A stretch of 5,406 bases of DNA from Acidimicrobiia bacterium. GTDB taxonomy: Bacteria; Actinomycetota; Acidimicrobiia; Acidimicrobiales; Ilumatobacteraceae. Positions 1 through 5,314 of the stretch are shown here, piece by piece; positions within the stretch are counted from its first letter, which is position 1, and every line of letters begins with the position of its first letter. The DNA is taken from NCBI GenBank assembly GCA_009926705.1, contig RFOJ01000071.1, forward strand, positions 1-5,406. Reading direction: 5' to 3'. The position numbers and the translations under genes are program-made. The notes under the pieces are model-generated. The model was not told the DNA's origin and searched no databases. It worked only from the letters and a program-made list of their open reading frames with translations.

Positions 1-25
1 CCAGGCGCCGCGACTTAACGAATTG

Positions 26-54
26 TTGACCTAAGTAGTCGTATTTTGAAATAT
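26..54 (+). promoter_or_regulatory. Candidate sigma-70-type promoter for the ABC importer operon
   Basis: TTGACC at 26-31 matches five of six bases of the -35 consensus. Seventeen bases later AAATAT at 49-54 is a poor -10 match (three of six, but with A at position 2 and T at position 6). The stretch 15-60 is clearly more AT-rich than the rest of the window, as expected of a promoter. A start near 60 would leave a leader of about 60 bases before the ATG at 122. Assigned by motif and position only; the -10 is weak. Confidence 0.35.
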
Positions 55-62
55 GCGCTACT

Positions 63-95
63 ACCCTGTGAGGGTCGCATTCACCAACGAATGCG
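63..95 (+). promoter_or_regulatory. Two adjacent perfect hairpins in the leader of the importer operon
   Basis: Hairpin 1 is ACCCT (63-67), loop GTG, AGGGT (71-75). Hairpin 2 begins at the next base: CGCATTC (76-82), six-base loop ACCAAC, GAATGCG (89-95), a seven-pair perfect stem. They sit 13 bases before the Shine-Dalgarno AAGGGG. Two alternative pairings exist: CGCAT (76-80) could instead pair with ATGCG at 53-57, and CCCT (64-67) could pair with AGGG (109-112) of the ribosome-binding site. The structure could be a cis-acting RNA, a protein-binding operator or an mRNA-stabilising element. I do not recognise a named riboswitch class. The repeats are seen directly; the role is inferred. Confidence 0.4.
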
Positions 96-107
96 CACTC
101 AACAACC

Positions 108-116
108 AAGGGGAAA
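108..116 (+). promoter_or_regulatory. Shine-Dalgarno site that fixes the binding-protein start
   Basis: AAGGGGAAA lies with its G run eight bases before the ATG at 122. It supports that ATG over the in-frame ATG at 53 and over the upstream TTG at 46 in the other frame. The ATG at 122 is also the first codon of a textbook lipoprotein signal peptide. Confidence 0.7.
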
Positions 117-121
117 CGCAC

Positions 122-1044
122 ATGAAGCAACGCTCGATTCGCGTTCGTCTGTTGGCACTCGGTGCAGTCGCCACGCTGGGCCTCGCGGCCTGCGGTGGCA
201 GCGACTCTGCCCTGCCGACGAAGCAGCGACCGAAGAAGTGACCGAAGAGACCGTCGCGGAAGAAGTCGCGGGCGGCACCGGCAACGACTGCACCGCGGGC
301 AAGACGCTCGTCGAAGGCAAGCTCACCATCGGCACCGGCAACCCGGCATACGAGCCATGGGTCGTCGGCGACAAGCCGGAGAGCAAGGAAGGCTTTGAGG
401 CCGCCGTCGCGTACGGAGTGGCCGGCGAACTGGGCTTCAGCGACGAGAACGTCGTCTGGGTGCGCACTGGCTTCGATGAAGCAATCCAGCCGGGTGCGAA
501 GAACTTCGACTTCAACTTGCAGCAGTTCTCGATCACCGAGGAACGCAAGGCGAACGTGACTTTCAGCGAACCGTACTACTCGACCAACCAGGCTCTCGTG
601 GGCTTCGCCGACTCGCCGGTGGCGAGCGCGACGAAAGTCAGCGAATTGAAGGACCTCAAGTTCGGCGCGCAGGCCGGCACGACCAGCCTCGACTTCATCA
701 CCAAGGTGATCCAGCCGACGACCGAGCCGTTCGTCTACGACGACAACGCGGCCGCGAAGGCAGCGCTCGAGGCCAAGCAGATTGACGCAATCGTCGTCGA
801 CCTGCCGACCGCCTTCTACATCAGCGCAGTGGAGATCGAAGGTTCGAAAGTCATCGGTCAGTTCCCACTGTCCGACCAGGTCGCTGCGGACAACTTCGGC
901 ATGGTGTTCGACCTCAACAATCCGCTCGTCGAGTGCGTGAATGAAGCGCTCTCCCGCATGCGTGATCTCACCTACGAACTGGTCAGCATCGAGGAGACGT
1001 GGCTCTCGGGTTACACCGGCGCGCCGGTCATCAGCCTCGACTGA
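122..1044 (+). CDS. Amino acid ABC transporter substrate-binding lipoprotein (SBP family 3), frameshifted near 210
   Basis: This is the extracytoplasmic, membrane-anchored binding protein that captures a polar amino acid for the importer encoded downstream. Reading from 122, residues 1-24 are a lipoprotein signal peptide: basic N-terminus, hydrophobic core, lipobox LAAC with Cys24 as the lipidation site. The frame then fails: after GGSDSA it runs to a TGA at 239-241, while the adjacent frame continues as PADEAATEEV and onward. Restoring one C to the run at 210-212 joins the two into a 307-residue protein, a normal family length. After an acidic linker (about 33-50) come family-3 features: GKLTIGTG, a GFEAAVAYGVAGELG segment, ITEERK followed by FSEPYY, AQAGTTSLDF and IDAIVVD. 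By analogy with GlnH, Arg142 (codon at 544) and Asp227 (codon at 799) would grip the ligand carboxylate and amino groups. The exact substrate cannot be told. The frameshift is either an assembly error or a recent inactivation; the rest of the gene shows no decay. Confidence 0.88.
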
Positions 1045-1868
1045 CGACTCGAAAAGAGCACGAACGCCGGCAACGGCGCCGTAGTTCTCTGATCGCGGCG
1101 GTCAGCACCTTCGTGGTGCTGGCCGCCGTGATTGTTCTCGTCCCCCGCATGCCGCGGTGGGACCGCGTGAAGAAATCGTTCTTCGACGTCGAGCAGATGC
1201 GCGACTCGCTGCCGCGACTGATCGACGCGTTCTGGCTCGACGTGAAGATCTTCGCCTGGACAACGCCGGCCATCTTCGTGCTCGCATTGTTGATTGCGCT
1301 GGCGCGCAACTCGCGCTCGCCAGCCCTCTTCCCCGTTCGCGCATTCGCCGCGGTGTACACCGACGTGATGCGCGGCGTACCGGTGATTCTCTGGATTTAT
1401 CTCGTCGGCTTCGGCGTGCCTGGGCTCGGTCTCGAGCGGCCGTACAACTCACCGCTTCTCTGGGGTTCGGTGGCACTCGCCATGACGTATTCGGGTTACG
1501 TGGCGGAGGTATTCCGCGCCGGCATCGCCAGCGTTCACGAAAGCCAGCGGGCCGCTGCACGTTCGTTGGGGCTGTCGAGCTGGCAGACCATGCGCTTCGT
1601 GGTGCTGCCCCAAGCGGTGCGACGAGTGGTGCCGCCGCTGCTCAACGACTTGGTGTCGCTGCAAAAAGACGTGGCGCTGGTGTCGTTGATCGGCCCGATT
1701 GAGATTCTGCGTCAGGCCAACATCGACAAGGCGAAGTTCGCGAACTTCACGCCGTTTATCGTCGCCGCGCTCATCTTTCTCGCCGTCACCATCCCGCTCA
1801 CACGGTTGACCGACTATCTGTGGCACCGCCAGCAGCGGCGCACCACGGGAACGCGGGTGGCGGCATGA
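999..1868 (+). CDS. Amino acid ABC transporter permease (HisM/GlnP type)
   Basis: Inner-membrane subunit forming the translocation path, probably as a homodimer because only one permease is present. From the GTG at 999 it has 289 residues. Hydrophobic segments lie near 31-49, 86-102, 127-143, 154-170, 205-235 (less clear) and 252-270. RGVPVILWIYLVGFG (125-139) is typical of the HisMQ family. The cytoplasmic EAA loop (about 170-215, EVFRAGIASV, SLGLSSWQ, VLPQAVR) docks the ATPase, but its usual Glu-Ala-Ala reads Ala-Ala-Ala (185-187). The start is uncertain. GTG 999 overlaps the binding protein by 46 bases, with GGAG only two bases ahead. A CTG at 1041 would give MTTRKEHERR, a more typical N-terminus, and a four-base CTGA overlap mirroring the ATGA overlap at the next junction. 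I report the longest conventional frame but suspect 1041 is the true start, by CTG initiation or a base error. Confidence 0.88.
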   Translation: MALGLHRRAGHQPRLTTRKEHERRQRRRSSLIAAVSTFVVLAAVIVLVPRMPRWDRVKKSFFDVEQMRDSLPRLIDAFWLDVKIFAWTTPAIFVLALLIALARNSRSPALFPVRAFAAVYTDVMRGVPVILWIYLVGFGVPGLGLERPYNSPLLWGSVALAMTYSGYVAEVFRAGIASVHESQRAAARSLGLSSWQTMRFVVLPQAVRRVVPPLLNDLVSLQKDVALVSLIGPIEILRQANIDKAKFANFTPFIVAALIFLAVTIPLTRLTDYLWHRQQRRTTGTRVAA

Positions 1869-2638
1869 CCGCGGGCCCGAACAACACCGCCACGCCCAGC
1901 GCCGCAGCGGCGAAGGTCAGCCTGCGTGGTGTGACCAAAGCATTCGGTAACAACGTCGTCTTGCGCGACTTCTCGCTCGACGTATCGGCCGGCGAAGTCG
2001 TGTCGCTCATCGGCGCGAGTGGCAGCGGCAAAACCACCGTCTTACGCTGCATCAACCTGCTCGAACAAATCGACGACGGCGCCGTGCTGCTCGACGGTGA
2101 CGAAATCTCTTCGGTAGGCCGCGACCCCAACCCCGTTCGTCGTCGCGTCGGCATCGTGTTTCAGAGTTTTAATCTCTTCCCGCACATGTCGGTGGCGCGC
2201 AACATCACCCTCGCACTCACTGAAGTGCTCGGGCAAACTACTGATGCGGCTCGCGACCGTGCTTCGGAACTGCTTCGCCGGTTCGGCCTCTCAGAAAAAG
2301 CCGACGTGTATCCCGACCAACTGTCTGGTGGACAACAACAGCGAGTTGCAATCATCCGCGCGCTCGCGATGAAGCCTGAGGTGCTGCTGCTCGACGAAAT
2401 CACCTCTGCGCTCGACCCCGAACTGGTGGGCGAAGTGCTCGACGTGGTGCGCGAACTGAAAGGCAGCGGCATCACCATGCTGATTGCCACGCACGAGATG
2501 GCGTTCGCACGCGAGATCTCCGACCGCGTGTGCTTTCTGCACGGCGGCACGATTGCCGAAGTTGGTGCTCCGTCAGAGTTGTTCGGCGCTCCGCGTGACG
2601 AGCGCACGAAGCAGTTCCTACGCCGCGTGCGGATGTAG
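1865..2638 (+). CDS. Amino acid ABC transporter ATP-binding protein (GlnQ type)
   Basis: Cytoplasmic ATPase that powers the importer. It has 257 residues from the ATG at 1865, which overlaps the permease stop as ATGA, a sign of translational coupling; a GTG at 1820 in the same frame lies deeper in the permease and is less likely. Motifs are in order and complete: Walker A GASGSGKTT (50-58), Q-loop VFQSFNLFPH (98-107, Gln100), signature LSGGQQQR (153-160), Walker B LLLDE (174-178, catalytic Glu178), D-loop SALD (181-184) and switch His210 in ATHEM. The Pro usual after the Walker B Glu (DEPTSALD) is Ile here; this position varies in the family. The FNLFPH and SALDPELV wording places it in the polar amino acid subfamily. 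A nonconserved Ala/Thr/Asn-rich stretch of about 16 residues precedes the domain. Only 43 bases separate its stop from the convergent reductase gene. Confidence 0.95.
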   Translation: MTAGPNNTATPSAAAAKVSLRGVTKAFGNNVVLRDFSLDVSAGEVVSLIGASGSGKTTVLRCINLLEQIDDGAVLLDGDEISSVGRDPNPVRRRVGIVFQSFNLFPHMSVARNITLALTEVLGQTTDAARDRASELLRRFGLSEKADVYPDQLSGGQQQRVAIIRALAMKPEVLLLDEITSALDPELVGEVLDVVRELKGSGITMLIATHEMAFAREISDRVCFLHGGTIAEVGAPSELFGAPRDERTKQFLRRVRM

Positions 2639-2681
2639 CGACGCCGCGTACAGTTGCAACCGCGTCAGGCGTGTAGCGCTC

Positions 2682-3455
2682 TCAGGAGCCCGGAGTCCAC
2701 GTGCGGTCTTCCGGCAGCGCATCGCCACCGTCGACCACGAACATCTGGCCCGTCACGTACGACGCATCGGGGCTGCAGAGGAACTCAATCACTGCAGCCA
2801 CCTCATCAGGTGTACCAGACCTGCCAAGCGGTGAGGCTGCACCAGCACGGGCCTCGGCTGGCGTCTGCGAACCAGTCGCAATCCAACCAGGGGCCACAGC
2901 ATTCACGAGGATTCGCCGCGGCGAAGCCTCGAGCGCGACCGCTCGGGTGAGACCGATCATGCCGGCTTTCGAAGCGTTGTAGCCCACGTCGCCGACACCT
3001 GCTTGCAGCGCACCGGTGGTGCTCGCGACGTTGACGATACGTCCGTCGTCACGCATCACACCGAGCGCAATCTTGGTCATGATGAAACATGTCGTGAGGT
3101 TGCGCGCGAGCGAGCGGTTCCAGTCGTCGAGCGATGTCGCGGCAAGCGGTGAGTTGTAGAGCTGCTCCCCCACGGTGACCATGCCAGCGTTGTTGACCAG
3201 CACGTCGAGACCGCCGAAGTGCTGAACGGCCGCTGCCACAACGCGTTTCGCCGCAGATTCGTCGGTGAGGTCAGCCACCACGCCGTGCACGCGGCCAGCG
3301 AAACCCTGCGCCGACAGCTCGCTGACTCGTTCATGGACTCGATCAGACGTGCTCGTCACCACCACGTCGAGCCCGCCCGCAACGAGCCGCTGTGCCGTTG
3401 CGAAACCGATGCCCGTTGGCGAACCGCATCCGGTGATGACGGCAACGCGGGTCAC
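2682..3455 (-). CDS. Short-chain dehydrogenase/reductase (SDR), classical type
   Basis: A cytoplasmic NAD(P)-dependent oxidoreductase of 257 residues, a normal length for classical SDRs. The Rossmann nucleotide loop is TGCGSPTGIG (8-17), two residues longer between TG and GIG than the standard TGxxxGxG. NNAG is at 88-91. The catalytic tetrad is Asn119, Ser145, Tyr159 and Lys163 (YNASK), followed by APGWIATG (188-195) and a C-terminal TGQMFVVDGG segment. The second strand ends in TSTSDR with no acidic residue at the usual NAD-selecting position, which suggests NADP(H). It resembles FabG-like enzymes, but the substrate cannot be read from sequence and a fatty-acid role should not be assumed. 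The GTG start at 3455 begins the first Rossmann strand; only a weak GGGG lies about eight bases ahead. It is last in a three-gene run, 36 bases after the HPP gene, so translation probably depends on the polycistronic mRNA. Confidence 0.93.
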   Translation of the reverse strand: MTRVAVITGCGSPTGIGFATAQRLVAGGLDVVVTSTSDRVHERVSELSAQGFAGRVHGVVADLTDESAAKRVVAAAVQHFGGLDVLVNNAGMVTVGEQLYNSPLAATSLDDWNRSLARNLTTCFIMTKIALGVMRDDGRIVNVASTTGALQAGVGDVGYNASKAGMIGLTRAVALEASPRRILVNAVAPGWIATGSQTPAEARAGAASPLGRSGTPDEVAAVIEFLCSPDASYVTGQMFVVDGGDALPEDRTWTPGS

Positions 3456-3491
3456 GCGAACAACCCCAAAGCTCGCCTCACGGTGGGATCG

Positions 3492-3995
3492 CTATTGCCG
3501 TGACGGGTATCGACGCCAGGCGAACGGCGCATTCACGATCACTGCCAGCACCACCAGCAGCACGGCATTCAACAGCACTGGTCGCCAAATGAACTTGTAA
3601 CCCAAGTCGGTGATTGCCTGACCGCCAACAACGGCACTCAGCGCTGTGCCTCCGCTCGGCGGATGCGTGATGCCGAATCGAATAATTACGCCGGCCGTCA
3701 CGCCGACTGCGACGCCGACGGCGAGTGCGGTGTTGTCGATGTTCTGTGCAGCGACGACCCCGATGAACGCACCGAACGCGTGCGCGAGCACCACTGGCAC
3801 TGGTTGGGCGAGCGGGCTCATCGGTGTGGCAAACAACAGAACGGCACTCGCACCCATCGACATCACCAGGATTGGCGCAGTGCTGTCGAGCAGCCAGTCG
3901 CACAGCAACCACGTGAGGGTCATGCCGAGCGCGGCGCCAATTGCGCCGATTGCGGAGTCTTTGTTGTTCGCCTTCGGGGCAAGTGTGAGCTTCAT
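3492..3995 (-). CDS. HPP family integral membrane protein
   Basis: A 167-residue membrane protein of the HPP family. The family's namesake motif is at 111-113 within THPPSGGTAL. Another typical block, MSMGASAVLLFATPMSPLAQP (45-65), is also present. Hydrophobic segments lie near 16-36, 41-57, 66-83, 90-108 and 140-156, consistent with about four to five membrane passes; the tail (AWRRYPSRQ) is basic. HPP-domain proteins in cyanobacteria and plant chloroplasts have been linked to nitrite transport, but most bacterial members have no tested function, so nitrite transport here is only a suggestion. The ATG at 3995 has no clear Shine-Dalgarno sequence, and the gene follows the small basic protein gene by 28 bases, so coupled translation is likely. 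The SDR gene follows after 36 bases in the same frame. Confidence 0.9.
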   Translation of the reverse strand: MKLTLAPKANNKDSAIGAIGAALGMTLTWLLCDWLLDSTAPILVMSMGASAVLLFATPMSPLAQPVPVVLAHAFGAFIGVVAAQNIDNTALAVGVAVGVTAGVIIRFGITHPPSGGTALSAVVGGQAITDLGYKFIWRPVLLNAVLLVVLAVIVNAPFAWRRYPSRQ

Positions 3996-4005
3996 CAGAT
4001 TGTTG

Positions 4006-4031
4006 TGCGACGACGTCGAGACGTCAGCGCA
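4006..4031. repeat. Inverted repeat across the small-protein stop and HPP leader
   Basis: TGCG (4006-4009) and CGCA (4028-4031) flank two copies of GACGTC (4012-4017 and 4020-4025), giving a dyad broken only by AC/AG at 4010-4011 and 4026-4027. As RNA it could fold with a five-pair GACGT/ACGTC stem closed by CGAG. It covers the stop codon of the 48-residue gene and most of the gap to the HPP start. There is no T run, so it is not a classical terminator; it could be an mRNA processing or stability element, or chance in GC-rich DNA. Confidence 0.35.
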
Positions 4032-4170
4032 TTCCCATCCACTTGCCGAGCTTGGCGCGCCGACCTTGGCGCGTGAGCGGAATGCCCGTCGTGCGCGAAA
4101 TCTTGCGCTTCGCTGCGGTGATGCCGAGCGCTCGCTTCCAGGAGAACGTGAGACCGGGGAACAGCTTCAT
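4024..4170 (-). CDS. Small, highly basic conserved-looking protein of unknown function (48 aa)
   Basis: The 48-residue product begins MKLFPGLTFSWKRALG. It has 13 Lys/Arg and no Asp or Glu, so it must be strongly cationic. There is no signal peptide or membrane segment; the middle (KRKISRTTGIPLTRQGRRAKLGK) could be a nucleic-acid or membrane-surface binding surface. The ATG at 4170 has a perfect AGGAGGT-like site seven bases ahead, the best ribosome-binding site in the window, and that rules against the longer in-frame start at 4257. It leads a three-gene run with the HPP membrane protein (28 bases downstream) and the SDR. The pattern of an FSWKRALG start, an IPLTR middle and a terminal Arg/Lys-Gly-Lys stretch resembles small conserved hypothetical proteins I believe I have seen in other bacteria, but I cannot name a family. 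Function unknown. Confidence 0.72.
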   Translation of the reverse strand: MKLFPGLTFSWKRALGITAAKRKISRTTGIPLTRQGRRAKLGKWMGMR

Positions 4171-4177
4171 CGGATGT

Positions 4178-4183
4178 ACCTCC
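4178..4183 (-). promoter_or_regulatory. Strong Shine-Dalgarno site of the 48-residue protein gene
   Basis: The plus-strand ACCTCC here reads GGAGGT on the coding strand, seven bases before the ATG at 4170. It is the main evidence that this short gene is real and that it starts at 4170. Confidence 0.8.
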
Positions 4184-4245
4184 GCCCCCACAGTAGGGCG
4201 CGCATGCGGCACAGCTTCGTTGCAGGCCGGAGTTGCGGGCCAGCG

Positions 4246-4270
4246 GTGTCCCACCAACGCTCAGGGACAC
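4246..4270. repeat. 25-base dyad (possible operator) upstream of the small-protein/HPP/SDR operon
   Basis: GTGTCCC (4246-4252) and GGGACAC (4264-4270) are a perfect seven-base inverted repeat with an 11-base spacer, lying just past the terminator of the preceding gene and 76 bases before the next start codon. The position suits a repressor-type operator or a leader hairpin. It has no T run of its own. I found no convincing -35/-10 pair nearby on the minus strand, so the promoter of this operon is not located. Confidence 0.4.
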
Positions 4271-4275
4271 GGCGC

Positions 4276-4324
4276 AAAAAACGCGGGCCCCCGGTGCTCG
4301 GCGGAGAGTCACCGGGAGACCCGC
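4276..4324 (-). terminator. Intrinsic terminator after the ARPP-1-like gene
   Basis: On the minus strand the outer arms GCGGG (4324-4320) and CCCGC (4287-4283) enclose CCCGGTG (4316-4310) and CACCGGG (4296-4290). A further CTC/GAG pair lies inside with one bulged base and a six-base loop. After one more G comes TTTTTT (4281-4276). About 15 GC-rich pairs followed at once by six T is a classical rho-independent terminator. It lies 66 bases after the stop of the ARPP-1-like gene and works only for the minus strand, since the plus strand has A's before the stem and no T run after it. Confidence 0.75.
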
Positions 4325-4390
4325 CATCGGCAGAACCGACGCTTCACATGGTGGCAGCGCCACGACGGACGTGCCAAACCGAGCGATTCG

Positions 4391-5314
4391 TCAGCTTGCG
4401 AATGCGTTGCAGTACACGAGCTCGCCGTCGACACGCAGGCCGTGGGCCACGTAAGCCGGGGTCTCCACGTGCACTTCAGTGCCGCGACCGACACCGTCAG
4501 ACAGCGTGCCTTCCGTCGCAGCCACCTCGGAGAGGAACTTCTCCAGCGCCGCGATGCCACGCGCCGCATCGATCGACTCGGGCCTGCTGCTGAACTCGTC
4601 CGCGTCGATCACCGCTGCTCGGACGATGCCTTCCCATGCCACCGTGAGTGCTTCGGTGTTGGGGAACACTTCAACGCCGAGGATCTTCTCGCCGTGTGCG
4701 ACAGCGACGCCAATCTGACCGGCCTGCACACCTCGGCTGATGAACTCGCGCACGACGTCCACGCGATCGGAACGGTGATCGAGATGCTGGTCGACATCGA
4801 GGAGAAGCGAGTCATCCGACTCCACACCGCGCATGTTGAGCTCGTGGGAGATCACGTTCCACACTGCACCTTGCGCTGACGACTTGTCTTTGCGGATGTC
4901 GATGTTCCGCTTCACACTGCGCGCCTTTGCTTCGCGCACGCGACGCGACGCGAACCTGCGCGAGTCAGAGAAGCGTGAGAGCCCCGACCAACGGCCTGCT
5001 TCGACGCACGACACCGGAATAACGAGCGTCGCGCCCGCAGGCACCACGATTGACACGTTTACCACGCGGGTTTGTCGGCCGCCACTCAGAATCTTGCCTG
5101 CCGGGATGAGCACGTCGTCAGCTGTCGGGTTGTGCACCTGCAACTGCGGCACCGTCGGGGTCTCGAGTTCAGAGACGACGAGTTCGTCACCCGCGATCTT
5201 GATGCGAGCGCCACGACCTTCGGGGGCGAAGATCGGGATCAACGTGATGCCTCCGTGCGTCATGGGTGCACCGGGCTTCAGGCTGGTGATGTCGGCGAGT
5301 AGGGCGTTTGTCAT
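4391..5314 (-). CDS. ARPP-1 (DUF6569)-like domain protein
   Basis: A 307-residue, apparently soluble protein with no signal peptide or membrane segment. It matches my memory of the ARPP-1 domain family: an N-terminal HGGITLIPIF (20-29), a central SGGRQTRVVNVSIVVPAG block (77-94), the hallmark IPVSCVEAGRW (99-109), and a C-terminal half with a GVAVAHGEKILGVEVFPN strand pair and a helical end. An Arg/Lys-rich stretch (about 118-140) follows the hallmark block. The name ARPP (ADP-ribosyl glycohydrolase and rhodanese-phosphatase associated protein) reflects gene-neighbourhood links to NAD/ADP-ribose metabolism; no biochemical activity is known to me, and neither partner is visible in this window. 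The ATG at 5314 has an AAGGAC Shine-Dalgarno site about six bases ahead (5320-5325). It is transcribed alone, with its own terminator downstream. Family assignment is from memory of motifs, not a search. Confidence 0.82.
   Translation of the reverse strand: MTNALLADITSLKPGAPMTHGGITLIPIFAPEGRGARIKIAGDELVVSELETPTVPQLQVHNPTADDVLIPAGKILSGGRQTRVVNVSIVVPAGATLVIPVSCVEAGRWSGLSRFSDSRRFASRRVREAKARSVKRNIDIRKDKSSAQGAVWNVISHELNMRGVESDDSLLLDVDQHLDHRSDRVDVVREFISRGVQAGQIGVAVAHGEKILGVEVFPNTEALTVAWEGIVRAAVIDADEFSSRPESIDAARGIAALEKFLSEVAATEGTLSDGVGRGTEVHVETPAYVAHGLRVDGELVYCNAFAS

Noticed and set aside
46..121. TTG start at 46 extending the solute-binding frame upstream
   Set aside because: It would create a nonsense N-terminus across the leader hairpins and remove the lipoprotein signal; the signal peptide and Shine-Dalgarno at 108-116 support a start at 122 with a frameshift.
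1820..1864. GTG start extending the ATPase by 15 residues
   Set aside because: It lies well inside the permease coding end, and the ATG at 1865 forms a standard ATGA coupling overlap.
2620..2649. Direct repeat ACGCCGCGT at 2620-2628 and 2641-2649
   Set aside because: Only nine GC-rich bases, one copy being Arg codons at the ATPase end; chance is the simplest explanation.
2639..2681. Terminator between the convergent ATPase and SDR genes
   Set aside because: ACGCCGCG and CGC..GGCGT arms (2641-2672) can form only an interrupted stem, and no T run follows on either strand.
4190..4195. TACTGT as a -10 box for the small-protein operon on the minus strand
   Set aside because: No -35 lies 16-18 bases upstream, and transcription would begin inside the ribosome-binding site.
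4219..4241. Tandem near-repeat GTTGCAGGCC/GTTGCGGGCC with 13-base spacing
   Set aside because: Two imperfect ten-base copies are too little to support an iteron or operator array.
4171..4257. GTG at 4257 as the start of the small basic protein
   Set aside because: The extension would place the perfect GGAGGT site inside the coding region; the added residues look like translated intergenic DNA.
3646..4593. Long plus-strand open frame (315 codons) opposite the HPP gene
   Set aside because: Antisense to a clear HPP membrane protein and spans three unrelated features; Arg/Pro/Ala-rich with no domain pattern.
4043..4879. Long plus-strand open frame (278 codons) opposite the small protein and ARPP-1-like genes
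   Set aside because: It runs antisense through the intrinsic terminator and two recognisable genes; composition is Arg/His/Ala-rich with no motifs, typical of a GC-rich antisense shadow.
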